This document shows, one piece after another, positions 52,982 through 61,883 of a DNA stretch of 64,000 nt. A program made the translations under genes and the position numbers. A model generated the notes under the pieces. The model did not search any database, was not told where the DNA came from, and saw only the letters and a list, made by a program, of their open reading frames with translations. Source of the DNA: Scatosoma sp045533485 (lineage in GTDB: Bacteria; Bacillota; Clostridia; Christensenellales; Borkfalkiaceae); the NCBI GenBank assembly GCA_045533485.1, contig JAZSHX010000015.1:35471-99470 (forward strand), written 5' to 3'. Every line of letters begins with the position of its first letter. Position 1 is the stretch's first letter.

Positions 52982-55900
52982 TTAGAAAGACCATTTAATC
53001 TCGTCTACATCCGCCCAGTCTTCGTAGATAGAGTACACTTTATCAAGCGTCGTTTGTTTGCCGAACTGTCCGTGCAAAATAATGCTGCCTTCAAAAAGAT
53101 TGCCTTGTACGCCGCTCAAATCCGCATTGCCTACATCAAACGAAATACCGTTCTTTGTGAAATAAATTTGTTCTCCAGACGTTAAATTCAAAAGACATAC
53201 GCCAAAAGTAATATTTGTTCCGCTGGTGCTGTAAATACCGATAATCAAGCGATAGCGATGTCCTTCCACCAATTCATTGACGCCAATATTTGTATGCGCC
53301 GCCAAACCACTGCGAATAGGTTGATTTTCCACGTCGCCCTCGCCATTTTGCATCTTGAAAGGTCCTGTGAAATTCAAACGTCCCTCTACGCCACAGGTAC
53401 ACGTCGTACCGTCCGTTCTAGTATAACCGTTAAACACCGTGATACCTTTACCGCTATCGGTCATATCTGCCACCGAGCGAGATCCGTCTTCGTTATACGT
53501 AACGTTCCAAGCGTCGTTCGTAACCGAACCTGCTGCAAACGTAATATACGGCATATTGTTGCCCGTAAATTCGATTACCAAATAATCGCCTGCGCCATAG
53601 TTTCCGTTGAACGCCAAGTACGACATATCGCGCGTTACGCCTTGTGCGTTGGGGTTGATATTGCCGTCTGCCGTGCTTTCGCCAAGCACTACTTTTTGGT
53701 TATCGTCCATGGATTGCATATTGTAGAACGAAACGTTGTTTTGTTGCAACCACGTAAGAGCAGCAGCCGAAACGTCCGCTACGGAAATGCTAAGCGTGTT
53801 TTGCAAGTTAACGCCGTCGTTATAGATCAGCGTATACACGCCTACCGCACTAAACGAGAACGTGTTGCCGGAAATGGGCAAGGTTACGCCGTCTTTATCT
53901 TGATAGGAAAGCGTGTATTGCGCGCCGTCTACCGTTACGATATAATCGGAAACGTTCAAAACTTGATTTACCATAACCGAACCGCTTGCCGTTGCTTTGA
54001 ACTTCGATGTTGTAGGGTTAACGGTCATCGTTTTGGTCACTTCCGCATTGACGCCGTCCGTGTAGAAAAGCGTGTACGTACCGGGGCGAGCAAACGTGAA
54101 CGTATCGCCTGTGATTTGCGTTTCGTTGCCTTCTGCGTCCGCATACTTGAACGAATAGGTTGCGCCGCTTACCGTCACGATATAATCGGAAACGTTCAAA
54201 ACGTCGCCTACTTGTACCGTAGTGGCTACAAACGGCTTAAATTCGGAAGGACGAACGCTTGCTTTTACCGTCAGCGTTGCAGGATATTTATCGCCGTCCA
54301 CAAAATGCAACGTGTACGTACCTGCCGCCGCAAAGGAGAACGTATCGCCCGTGATTTGCGTTTTATTGCCTTGTGCATCCGTATAATAGAACTCAAATTG
54401 CGCGTTTTCGGGTTGCACGTAATCCGATACGGGGAAAAGCGTGTTGGTGTACACTTCCGTTTTTGCGGTAGTCTTGAAAGAAGAAATACTTGCGTATTTG
54501 TCAATCAAATCTTCCATCGTTGCGTTTTCTTCGATGGCGTAAATTTTGTCAATCGTCGTTGTCTTTGCAAATTGACCGTGCAATGCGATACTGCCGACAA
54601 CGTCCGTCAAAGGACACGTCACCGTTCTGCTATAATCGCACACTTTTGTCCCGGAAGTTAAATCGACAACGTACATACGCACTGTCAAGGTCGTGGTTTG
54701 CTGCGCCGCGCCGTCACCGACAAAGCCAACGATGACGCGGTAGGTGGATTTAGAGTTCTTGATGTTATATAAAGCTATCGGGCTGTCGCCGTCAAGGTCG
54801 AAGCGGAATTGTCCTTGCTTCGTATCGTCATACCAAGTACACTTATTCGGACCAAACATCGTCACACGCTTGGAAAGCGCACCGCCGTCGTTATAGATGG
54901 TGCCTTTCGGCGTATACATACCTGCGCCGATCACTACGCCCTTTTGCGTGGTATCGATCGTGTTATTGAACACGTTGCTTGTCACTTGATTATTAAAGAA
55001 GGAAATGAACGGCATATTGTTGCCCGTGAAATCGAACACCAAATAATCATTCAAACCATATTCGCCGTTAAACGCCAAATACGACATATTCGACGTTATA
55101 CCCGTGCCATAGCCAGGGCTACCCGGATCGCCGTCGTGCGTAGACGCTTTCAAAATTACTTTATTGTCTTTTGCAGAAACAATATTATAGAAAGAAATAT
55201 CGTTGTCCGCCATAAAGTCCGCCGTTGCATTGTCTACGTCGACGATTTCTATCGTCATTTGTGCGGGCAGATTTTCGCCGTCGCAATAGGTAAGCTTATA
55301 CAAACCGCTTTGCGTGAACGAGAACGTGTCGCTCGTAATGGCTGTGTACACGTTGTTTTCATCGTAATAACCAAGCGTATAATTTTCATTTGTAGGTGCA
55401 ATGTATTCGTCCGTTTGCAACGTTCCGCCGATACGCACAACCGTAGGCGCATCGTCTATAAATTGCGACGTGGTAAAATATTTGTCCTTCAACGCCGCCA
55501 TAGACGTATCTTCTTCGATGGCGTAAATTGCATCCAGCGTCGTTTCTTTACCGTACATACCGTACAATACGATGCTACCCGTGAAATAGTTTTCAGGGAA
55601 TTCGATGGAAGAATCGTTTACAATCGTTTGCGTAGCGTTGAGCAGCACTTGCCCCGTCGTCATATTAATACAATATGCGGTTATCGTCACGCTTCCAGCG
55701 TCGCCAGCCGTAACACCGAGTGCCATTCTGTACGAACAGTTGACGTTTTCTTCCTTTACCAAGTTGGTCATACCTACGCCCGAACCGCCGGAAATCGTTT
55801 CTCTAAACCAACCTTCTGCTTCCAGAGCCCAGTCCACCTTGGACACTTTATACGGTCCGTAAACACAGAAACGGTTATTGATCGACGTTTCCCAAGAAGA

Positions 55901-56887
55901 GAACGGTTTTCCCATACCCGTCGTCCAACCGTTAGAGAAGAGCAAGCCCTTATTTTGCGCGTCCGACGCACCCGGTTCATGGAACGGGTTATCGTTGATT
56001 TCTTCGTTAAAGAACGTGATAGCAGGCATATTGTTGCCCGTGAAATCGAACACAACGAAATCGTTAAAGCTATATTCGCCGTTGAATGCTACGTACGAAG
56101 CCATGTGACGCTCCGTAGAACCCCAAGGCACGCTCGGGCTATCCTTATAGCTGTAAATGCTTTCGTCCAAAACAATTTTGTTGTCTTTGTCCAAACGCAA
56201 AGCGTTGTGTGCGTCGATATTGTTTTCATTCATCCATGCAAGCGTTTCCGGTTCTACGTGACGAACGTTGATGGATTGTTGCAAATCAATCTTTTGCCCG
56301 TCCTGCGTTTGAATGTGGAACTTAAATACATGAGGTCCGGAATGCGTGAACGTATACGACGTGTCCTCGCTTGTGAACGTAACCGTATGCTCGCCAACGG
56401 TAACGCTGTCCATGACCATTTCCCAAGGATAGAACGATTGCGCCGCAATGTTCATATCACGGAAATAATCTTGGAACACCAAAACGTCGCCCGTATCGTA
56501 TACAATGTTTACCATGGAATATTCCAAAGCTAATTTAGGCACGGTTACTTCCATTTGGAAGGAGTTTGTCCCCTTAAATTCCCCTTTTTCCACCGTATAC
56601 GTGAACGTATACATACCGGGCAATTCAGGCGACCAATAGGTTTTCTTCGTCGCGTCATATTCGTAGCCGTCAGGCCCCGTAATGATGATAGAATACTCCG
56701 AATCGGTTACGTACTCAATGAAATGCTCCATAACGATGGAATCACCCAGCTCAATATCCGTTTGAATCCCTTTCAAAAATTGCGGACCTATGCCTTGTTC
56801 TTTACCGCACGCCACGCCGACAATAGACGTACCAACCGCGCAAACGGACAAAGCCGCAAGCCACCAGTGTTTTGCCTTTTTATTCAT
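52982..56887 (-). CDS. Giant multidomain lipoprotein with Ig-like repeats and three FTGNNMP modules
   Basis: 1301 residues from the ATG at 56887 (GGAGGAGG upstream). Signal with lipobox-like VGVAC. Two N-terminal Ig-like domains, then three modules of about 230 residues (VAFNGEYSFNDF/FDFTGNNMPAI; LAFNGEYGLNDY/FDFTGNNMPFI; LAFNGNYGAGDY/IEFTGNNMPYI), separated by several Ig-like repeats of about 75 residues (pattern VGDVLNVSDYIVTV...FSFxxxGTYTLxYxDG). No catalytic motif seen. A surface scaffold or binding protein is the likely role. First gene of the leftward block; its promoter lies at the shared 47-bp element. Confidence 0.87.
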   Translation of the reverse strand: MNKKAKHWWLAALSVCAVGTSIVGVACGKEQGIGPQFLKGIQTDIELGDSIVMEHFIEYVTDSEYSIIITGPDGYEYDATKKTYWSPELPGMYTFTYTVEKGEFKGTNSFQMEVTVPKLALEYSMVNIVYDTGDVLVFQDYFRDMNIAAQSFYPWEMVMDSVTVGEHTVTFTSEDTSYTFTHSGPHVFKFHIQTQDGQKIDLQQSINVRHVEPETLAWMNENNIDAHNALRLDKDNKIVLDESIYSYKDSPSVPWGSTERHMASYVAFNGEYSFNDFVVFDFTGNNMPAITFFNEEINDNPFHEPGASDAQNKGLLFSNGWTTGMGKPFSSWETSINNRFCVYGPYKVSKVDWALEAEGWFRETISGGSGVGMTNLVKEENVNCSYRMALGVTAGDAGSVTITAYCINMTTGQVLLNATQTIVNDSSIEFPENYFTGSIVLYGMYGKETTLDAIYAIEEDTSMAALKDKYFTTSQFIDDAPTVVRIGGTLQTDEYIAPTNENYTLGYYDENNVYTAITSDTFSFTQSGLYKLTYCDGENLPAQMTIEIVDVDNATADFMADNDISFYNIVSAKDNKVILKASTHDGDPGSPGYGTGITSNMSYLAFNGEYGLNDYLVFDFTGNNMPFISFFNNQVTSNVFNNTIDTTQKGVVIGAGMYTPKGTIYNDGGALSKRVTMFGPNKCTWYDDTKQGQFRFDLDGDSPIALYNIKNSKSTYRVIVGFVGDGAAQQTTTLTVRMYVVDLTSGTKVCDYSRTVTCPLTDVVGSIALHGQFAKTTTIDKIYAIEENATMEDLIDKYASISSFKTTAKTEVYTNTLFPVSDYVQPENAQFEFYYTDAQGNKTQITGDTFSFAAAGTYTLHFVDGDKYPATLTVKASVRPSEFKPFVATTVQVGDVLNVSDYIVTVSGATYSFKYADAEGNETQITGDTFTFARPGTYTLFYTDGVNAEVTKTMTVNPTTSKFKATASGSVMVNQVLNVSDYIVTVDGAQYTLSYQDKDGVTLPISGNTFSFSAVGVYTLIYNDGVNLQNTLSISVADVSAAALTWLQQNNVSFYNMQSMDDNQKVVLGESTADGNINPNAQGVTRDMSYLAFNGNYGAGDYLVIEFTGNNMPYITFAAGSVTNDAWNVTYNEDGSRSVADMTDSGKGITVFNGYTRTDGTTCTCGVEGRLNFTGPFKMQNGEGDVENQPIRSGLAAHTNIGVNELVEGHRYRLIIGIYSTSGTNITFGVCLLNLTSGEQIYFTKNGISFDVGNADLSGVQGNLFEGSIILHGQFGKQTTLDKVYSIYEDWADVDEIKWSF

Positions 56888-56987
56888 AATTCCTCCTCCA
56901 ATTTTCAACATTTTCCCCTCCACGGAAGGCGCATTTGATCGCATTCCGTGGAGAAAAAGATACACATTCTCTCACCTTGCTATACTC

Positions 56988-57016
56988 ATTTTAACATTTT
57001 ACTTTACACCGCGCAA
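56988..57016 (-). promoter_or_regulatory. Promoter of the giant lipoprotein gene
   Basis: -35 TTGCGC (57011-57016), 17-bp spacer, -10 TAAAAT (56988-56993). The weak -35 lies within the shared element, as expected for an activator-dependent promoter. Confidence 0.65.
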
Positions 57017-57057
57017 TAACAAAAATCGTTATTTAATTATTGAAAATAGCTGTATTA
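57011..57057 (-). promoter_or_regulatory. Shared activator-site element, copy 1
   Basis: 47 bp, 41 identical to 60290-60336. It runs from the -35 of the lipoprotein gene to 3 bp before the -35 of the divergent AraC gene. Confidence 0.75.
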
Positions 57058-57060
57058 ATG

Positions 57061-57089
57061 TTGACTTTTCCCCAAAAAAAGTATATACT
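57061..57089 (+). promoter_or_regulatory. Promoter of the second AraC gene (leaderless arrangement)
   Basis: -35 TTGACT (57061-57066), 17-bp spacer, -10 TATACT (57084-57089), then six bases and the ATG. Confidence 0.75.
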
Positions 57090-57095
57090 TAAGTC

Positions 57096-58016
57096 ATGCT
57101 ATACACATATACGATGCACCGATCGAAAAACGGTATTAAATTTCATCACTCCCTCTCGACGTTTGAAAACGGCGAAATTGAATTTTTAGCCCCTGAATCC
57201 CATGATTCGTTCGAGCTTTTTTTGTTACTTTCCGGTAAAGTACGCTACATTATCAATGGATATTCCTACGACGTTTCTCCGATGGATGTCGTTTTGTTGC
57301 CACCGAAAACACTTCATTCAATGGAAATTGAAAACACGGCGCCGTATGAACGTATGACATTATCCGTCAGCGCGGATTTGCTCCCGCAGTGGATTGATTA
57401 CGACTTTTTCGCCGCATTTCGTAACGCACAGGCGTTCACCTACATTATCCCCAAAGAATATACACAAAAATTTAATTTAGATAAGCACTTCAAAAAAATT
57501 GCGCAAACGGCTTCCAAAAAGCAACTGCATCAAGATGCCAACATGTTGCTAAAAATCATCCCCCTTTTGACGAAGCTGTCCGATTGCACGGAAGAAATGC
57601 TTACATCTGCCACCCCTACCAATATTTCCCAGAGCAGGCAAAACAATCAACTTATACATGCTTGCCTGCAATATATCAATGAAAACGCTATGCAACCACT
57701 TACCGTACATGATTTGGCGAAAAAGTTCTATTTGAGTACGTCGCACATACAACATATCTTTAAGAAACAAACAGGCGTTACCGTACAAACGCATATCCTA
57801 AATCAACGCATGCAACTTGCGCAAAAACTGCTTTTTAAAGGGTATTTACCCCAAATGGTGGCAACTATGCTTGGATATAAATATTATTCCACCTTTAACT
57901 ACCATTTCAAAAAACGGTATCACGATAATCCCAAGTGTTTTGCGCATATTCGTGACGATGTTATCAATAATTTCCCCCAAAAACAACCGCTAATCAAACC
58001 TAAAAAAGATACGTAA
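57096..58016 (+). CDS. AraC-family transcriptional regulator, probable activator of the glycan block
   Basis: 306 residues. N-terminal cupin (about 20-110; MDVVLLPPKTLHSMEIEN) and C-terminal double helix-turn-helix (about 185-285; LTVHDLAKKFYLSTSHIQHIFKKQTGVTVQTHILNQRMQLAQKLL, then YYSTFNYHFKKRYHDNP). It has no ribosome site and the ATG sits at the predicted transcription start. It is divergent to the giant lipoprotein gene across the shared 47-bp element, so it is the best candidate for the protein binding that element. An internal ATG at 57114 is the alternative start. Converges with the GH78 gene, 6 bp apart. Confidence 0.9.
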   Translation: MLYTYTMHRSKNGIKFHHSLSTFENGEIEFLAPESHDSFELFLLLSGKVRYIINGYSYDVSPMDVVLLPPKTLHSMEIENTAPYERMTLSVSADLLPQWIDYDFFAAFRNAQAFTYIIPKEYTQKFNLDKHFKKIAQTASKKQLHQDANMLLKIIPLLTKLSDCTEEMLTSATPTNISQSRQNNQLIHACLQYINENAMQPLTVHDLAKKFYLSTSHIQHIFKKQTGVTVQTHILNQRMQLAQKLLFKGYLPQMVATMLGYKYYSTFNYHFKKRYHDNPKCFAHIRDDVINNFPQKQPLIKPKKDT

Positions 58017-58022
58017 CATTTC

Positions 58023-60221
58023 TTACAAATCTACCGTTTTTTCAACGTGCGTTCCTACAATTTCAATCGGCGGTTGATTGGGTAAAATTAACGTAGCTTT
58101 GGTATTTTCCGGCAAGCGTATTTCCGCATGGAATACGTTTGCTTTCTTTTTCCACTTAAACGCAATCCCCCCGTTTCTCGTCGACGTTTCACACGCGCAA
58201 TTTTCCGCATAGAAATAGGGTTTTAACACTACCTTATCATAGGCGATGCCTGCATTTTGCAATCCCGCGACGTTTCTTATCATCCAGTTGAGTACATCCG
58301 CATACATATGATGATTTCTCGACGAACCGCCGTTGAATGCTTCCCAAAGCGTCGTCGCACCTTGGTTTTTCCAATCGCCATAAGAGGGGAAATCGTATCT
58401 GTCCACCGTCTTCAATGCAACGTCGGTATAGCCGTATTGAGAAAGTGCATTTAACAGCGCCTTCATACCCAAAATACCCACGCCGAATACGTAGTTATCT
58501 TCTTTGAGCTTCGCCACTAATCTATCGGCAATTTCTTGTGCCTGCTCTCCGCGCACGATGTCAAAATACAACACGATAGCAAGCGCACCTTGTCCGTTAT
58601 TATCAACGTTATCACCGTCTACATATTTATCCAAAATCGCTTGGCGCGTTTCTTCCGCTTCCTGTTCGTATATTTCCGCCTGCTTATCTTTGCCTTTCAT
58701 TTTGGCAATCAACGCCATAATTTTTTGCATTTGGTAATAATAGCAAGAATCCGACAATTCGTTGGCCATACGCGTGTGTAAAAATCTGCCTGCGTCAGTA
58801 AACAACCAGTCCGCCAAACCAAAGCATACCAAACCGTTATTTCTATGATATTTCACGTACTCTAAATATTTCTTCCCAACGGGGTAAACTTGTAACAGCA
58901 CGCTTGCGTCGCCCGTTTCTTTATATAATGTATATGGCAAGTAGAACAACGCGCAGTCCCACGCAGGGCCGCAACCCCAGTTGTATCCCCAGCCGCCCGA
59001 CGGTACGACACAGGGCACTTGTCCGTTGTCGCGTTGCGCGTCTGCTAGATCGTTTAAGAATTTTTGATACAGCTTTTTCGTTTCAAAAAGATATACGGCG
59101 TAATCGCTGGAAATCGCGGCGTCGCCCGTCCAGCCGTTCTTTTCACGGTGCGGACAATCTTCTATAAATCCGTGTACGTTGCTCAAAAACGATTGTACAC
59201 CTGCGTTGTAAATCCATTGTAACAATTCGTGATCGCAAGAAAAGCTACCCTTAAACTGCAAATCAGTATGTACGAAATACGCCGTCAATGCAGACACGGG
59301 TGGTTCATTTTCACACCCGATAAGTTCTACGTATTGAAAACCGTGATAGACAAATTGCGGTTTCCAAGTTTCCACGCCGTCCCCTTTGAAGGTGTATTTA
59401 TCCACTTGGAAAGGAAAATCGTCGCTTAACAAATCATTTTGCACCCAAAGTTCATTATCTTCCACGCGTTCGGCATAATGCAATTCCACCGTTTGCCCGT
59501 TTTCACCTTGCAGACAAAGCTGAGCGTACCCTGCCATATTTTTGCCGAAATCAAAAATCCAGCCGCGTTTGGATTTCCAAACCTTTACTGCCTGCAAACG
59601 TTCGCATTCACGGATAGGCGAAATTTGCATTTTTTCAAGCTTACCGCCCGTGGGATTTGTCATAAATACCGTTTCCCAAGCGCTATCATCGTACCCGATT
59701 TCCGTCCAATTATCTTCCTTGCGCGCGTCGTAATATTCCCCCGTGCGAAGCGCGTTATGCACCGTAGGTCCGTTCGTAGATACACGCCATGTTTCGTCAC
59801 TCACGCATACCGTTTCGGCTTGGTTATTTACAATTTCAAAAAGTGCTTTGGGCGCGTCGCGCCAAGTCGCTTGTGCGTGCATCCAAACCGTCCACGTCGT
59901 TTGATTGTAAAAACCGTCCCCCAAGCGAATCGCCACTACGTTTGTGCCCTTTTGCAAAAAATTCGTCACGTCGTATTCCACGTAAAACGCACGCTTATCG
60001 TACGCCGTAAAAGCAGGCGAAAGCACGTCGTCACCCACTCTTTTGCCGTTAATATACAATACGTAGCAACCCAAACCGCAAATACGGCAGGTGTATTTCC
60101 CCGATTTTTCCTGCAATTCAAATTGACGGCGAAGCTGCACGGCAGGGCTTACGTACCCCGTCGTTTTTCGACCCACACGGTCCGCCGCAATCCATTTTGC
60201 CGTTTCAAATACTTTTCTCAT
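58023..60221 (-). CDS. GH78 alpha-L-rhamnosidase-type glycosidase
   Basis: 732 residues, no signal peptide. Order: N-terminal carbohydrate-binding-like domain (about 40-200; YVLYINGKRVGDDVLSPAFTAYDKRAFY), beta domain (about 215-320; IFDFGKNMAGYAQL), a six-hairpin barrel with EDCPHREKNGWTGDA (about 355-369) and a C-terminal beta domain. The motif is typical for GH78, which removes terminal rhamnose from glycans or glycosides. Cytosolic, so the sugars must first be imported; no importer lies in the window. Controlled by a promoter with the shared 47-bp element. Confidence 0.88.
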   Translation of the reverse strand: MRKVFETAKWIAADRVGRKTTGYVSPAVQLRRQFELQEKSGKYTCRICGLGCYVLYINGKRVGDDVLSPAFTAYDKRAFYVEYDVTNFLQKGTNVVAIRLGDGFYNQTTWTVWMHAQATWRDAPKALFEIVNNQAETVCVSDETWRVSTNGPTVHNALRTGEYYDARKEDNWTEIGYDDSAWETVFMTNPTGGKLEKMQISPIRECERLQAVKVWKSKRGWIFDFGKNMAGYAQLCLQGENGQTVELHYAERVEDNELWVQNDLLSDDFPFQVDKYTFKGDGVETWKPQFVYHGFQYVELIGCENEPPVSALTAYFVHTDLQFKGSFSCDHELLQWIYNAGVQSFLSNVHGFIEDCPHREKNGWTGDAAISSDYAVYLFETKKLYQKFLNDLADAQRDNGQVPCVVPSGGWGYNWGCGPAWDCALFYLPYTLYKETGDASVLLQVYPVGKKYLEYVKYHRNNGLVCFGLADWLFTDAGRFLHTRMANELSDSCYYYQMQKIMALIAKMKGKDKQAEIYEQEAEETRQAILDKYVDGDNVDNNGQGALAIVLYFDIVRGEQAQEIADRLVAKLKEDNYVFGVGILGMKALLNALSQYGYTDVALKTVDRYDFPSYGDWKNQGATTLWEAFNGGSSRNHHMYADVLNWMIRNVAGLQNAGIAYDKVVLKPYFYAENCACETSTRNGGIAFKWKKKANVFHAEIRLPENTKATLILPNQPPIEIVGTHVEKTVDL

Positions 60222-60266
60222 AACCTTTCTCCTTATTCCACGCGCGCATTATTGCGTTATTAGTTT

Positions 60267-60295
60267 ATTATACTCTCTCTATTTAAGGCGCGCAA
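60267..60295 (-). promoter_or_regulatory. Promoter of the GH78 gene
   Basis: -35 TTGCGC (60290-60295), 17-bp spacer, -10 TATAAT (60267-60272). Same -35 as the giant lipoprotein promoter. Confidence 0.75.
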
Positions 60296-60336
60296 TAACG
60301 AAAATCGTTACTTATTTACTGAAAATCGCTGTCTTA
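60290..60336 (-). promoter_or_regulatory. Shared activator-site element, copy 2
   Basis: 41 of 47 bases identical to 57011-57057, in the same orientation and phase relative to the -35. Confidence 0.75.
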
Positions 60337-61656
60337 TCGTATATCGTCTATACAATCCGCTTTATTTATAACGAAATAAGCAAACAGTGAATTTGCCCAA
60401 GCAAACCACGCTCTTGAATATTGCGTGTCGTCGTCTTTATGTACCGATTCGTGCATATAACCCGTGCCGCCCGTAGAAGCAACCACCATTTTCAAACAAC
60501 TGTTGATTTCTTTGCGATTGTCACTGGTCAACGCCTGCATAACCAGCGCTATCGGCCAAACGAACTGATCGCGCGTGTGGGGACTGCCTATCCCCGTGAG
60601 TATGCTTCCTTCAAAATAAAACGAATTTTCTTTGCTTAAAAGCAAAGCGCGTGTGTTTTGGTATACTTCTTGATTGATGAACGGATATTCATAATACGGC
60701 ATAGACAAAAGGTTGGGAACGTTTGCATCGTCCATATAGACGTAATTGCCCAAGCCGTCCGTCTCAAACGCGTAAATTTTCTTGCCGTTTCTTTCCACGA
60801 TTGCACAAGTGTCCAGCCCTGCCTGCACTTGCGTATATAACGCCTTGCACGCTTGACTGCGTTTTTCATCACCCAAATCGTTGAATATTTTTTCCAGCTG
60901 TACCATAACGGAAACGATAAACATATTGCCGGGGATATAATATCCGTACGTACATTTATCGTCGCTTGGGCGATACCCTGACCAAACCAAGCCGTTTACC
61001 TTACAGGGTGAGCCTTTTCCACACCAATGTCTTTGTTCTGTACCGGGAATTTCATGATAATACTCGCTATTTTCCGCATGGTTTTGTTCAACTTTGAATA
61101 CCTGCAAAATTCTATCAAACGCTTGCATAAACAAATCGTCGAAGCAGGTGGTATCCCCCGTTTCACGATAATATTTACAAGCAAGCCAAAGCGGATAGCA
61201 AAGGGAATCCAACTCAAATTTTCTTTCCCAAACCCAAGGGGATTGTTTATCCAAATCATACGCGTGCCCGTTACCGTTTGCTTCACGGTTGAACGCGTTT
61301 GCGTACGCATCGATTAAAACGTAAGAAAATTGCTTTTTGAGTAAACCTTTGATCAGTTTTTGTACGGACGTACATTCTTTTGCAAAATACAAATATTGCA
61401 AAACCTGCGCACTGGAATCTCTAAGCCACATCGCAGGAATATCGCCCGTAATGACAAACGCCGAACCGTCGTTTTCAAAAAACGTCGTCGTTTCAATCGT
61501 GTTAAAAAAACATTTGTGGAATACTTCTTTTAAGCTTTCGTCTTTTATGCGTTTTTCAAAATGCGTAACCGCCTTATATAAATCGTTAAACAGATGCACG
61601 TTCATTTTTGCGTTAATGCTACTTAAGCGCAATTTTTCGTTAATTATTAAATCCAT
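60334..61656 (-). CDS. GH125 exo-alpha-1,6-mannosidase-type glycosidase
   Basis: 440 residues, no signal peptide. GH125 (metal-independent alpha-mannosidase) signatures: FVITGDIPAMWLRDSSAQV (about 66-84), ANGNGHAYDLDKQSPWVWERKFELDSL (split by a helix), GLVWSGYRPSDDKCTYGYYIPGNMF, SILTGIGSPHTRDQFVWPIAL and TGGTGYMHESVH. It removes alpha-1,6-mannose from oligosaccharides. Next to the GH78 gene but with a separate promoter region; a TATAAT lies at 61719-61724 with no good -35. Its ribosome site is weak. Confidence 0.92.
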   Translation of the reverse strand: MDLIINEKLRLSSINAKMNVHLFNDLYKAVTHFEKRIKDESLKEVFHKCFFNTIETTTFFENDGSAFVITGDIPAMWLRDSSAQVLQYLYFAKECTSVQKLIKGLLKKQFSYVLIDAYANAFNREANGNGHAYDLDKQSPWVWERKFELDSLCYPLWLACKYYRETGDTTCFDDLFMQAFDRILQVFKVEQNHAENSEYYHEIPGTEQRHWCGKGSPCKVNGLVWSGYRPSDDKCTYGYYIPGNMFIVSVMVQLEKIFNDLGDEKRSQACKALYTQVQAGLDTCAIVERNGKKIYAFETDGLGNYVYMDDANVPNLLSMPYYEYPFINQEVYQNTRALLLSKENSFYFEGSILTGIGSPHTRDQFVWPIALVMQALTSDNRKEINSCLKMVVASTGGTGYMHESVHKDDDTQYSRAWFAWANSLFAYFVINKADCIDDIR

Positions 61657-61818
61657 ATTATTTACCCTAATGTACTCTATTTTCCTATCAAATTAGGATT
61701 TTCCCATAGTACGCTTTTATTATATCACAGCCAAAAACGGTGTGTCTTGCGTATTCCATAAAAAAACGTGCGATTTTTATAAGTCTCGCACACCAGTTTT
61801 TGGTATAAATAAGAAAAA

Positions 61819-61854
61819 CTCCCTTTTTTACGGCAAAAACCACCAAAAAGGGAG
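61819..61854 (-). terminator. Terminator of the third AraC gene
   Basis: CTCCCTTTTT paired with AAAAAGGGAG, then a T-run on the - strand. Confidence 0.88.
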
Positions 61855-61883
61855 CACTATTTTATGATTGAAGGATTATTAAA

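Noticed and set aside
53258..56533. Reading frames of 467 and 574 residues on the + strand
   Set aside because: Both are antisense to the giant lipoprotein gene, Arg/His/Cys-rich and without a recognisable domain or ribosome site; the opposite strand has clear signal peptide and domains.
59439..60263. 274-residue reading frame on the + strand
   Set aside because: Antisense to the N-terminal half of the GH78 gene and running across its promoter; composition is that of a shadow frame.
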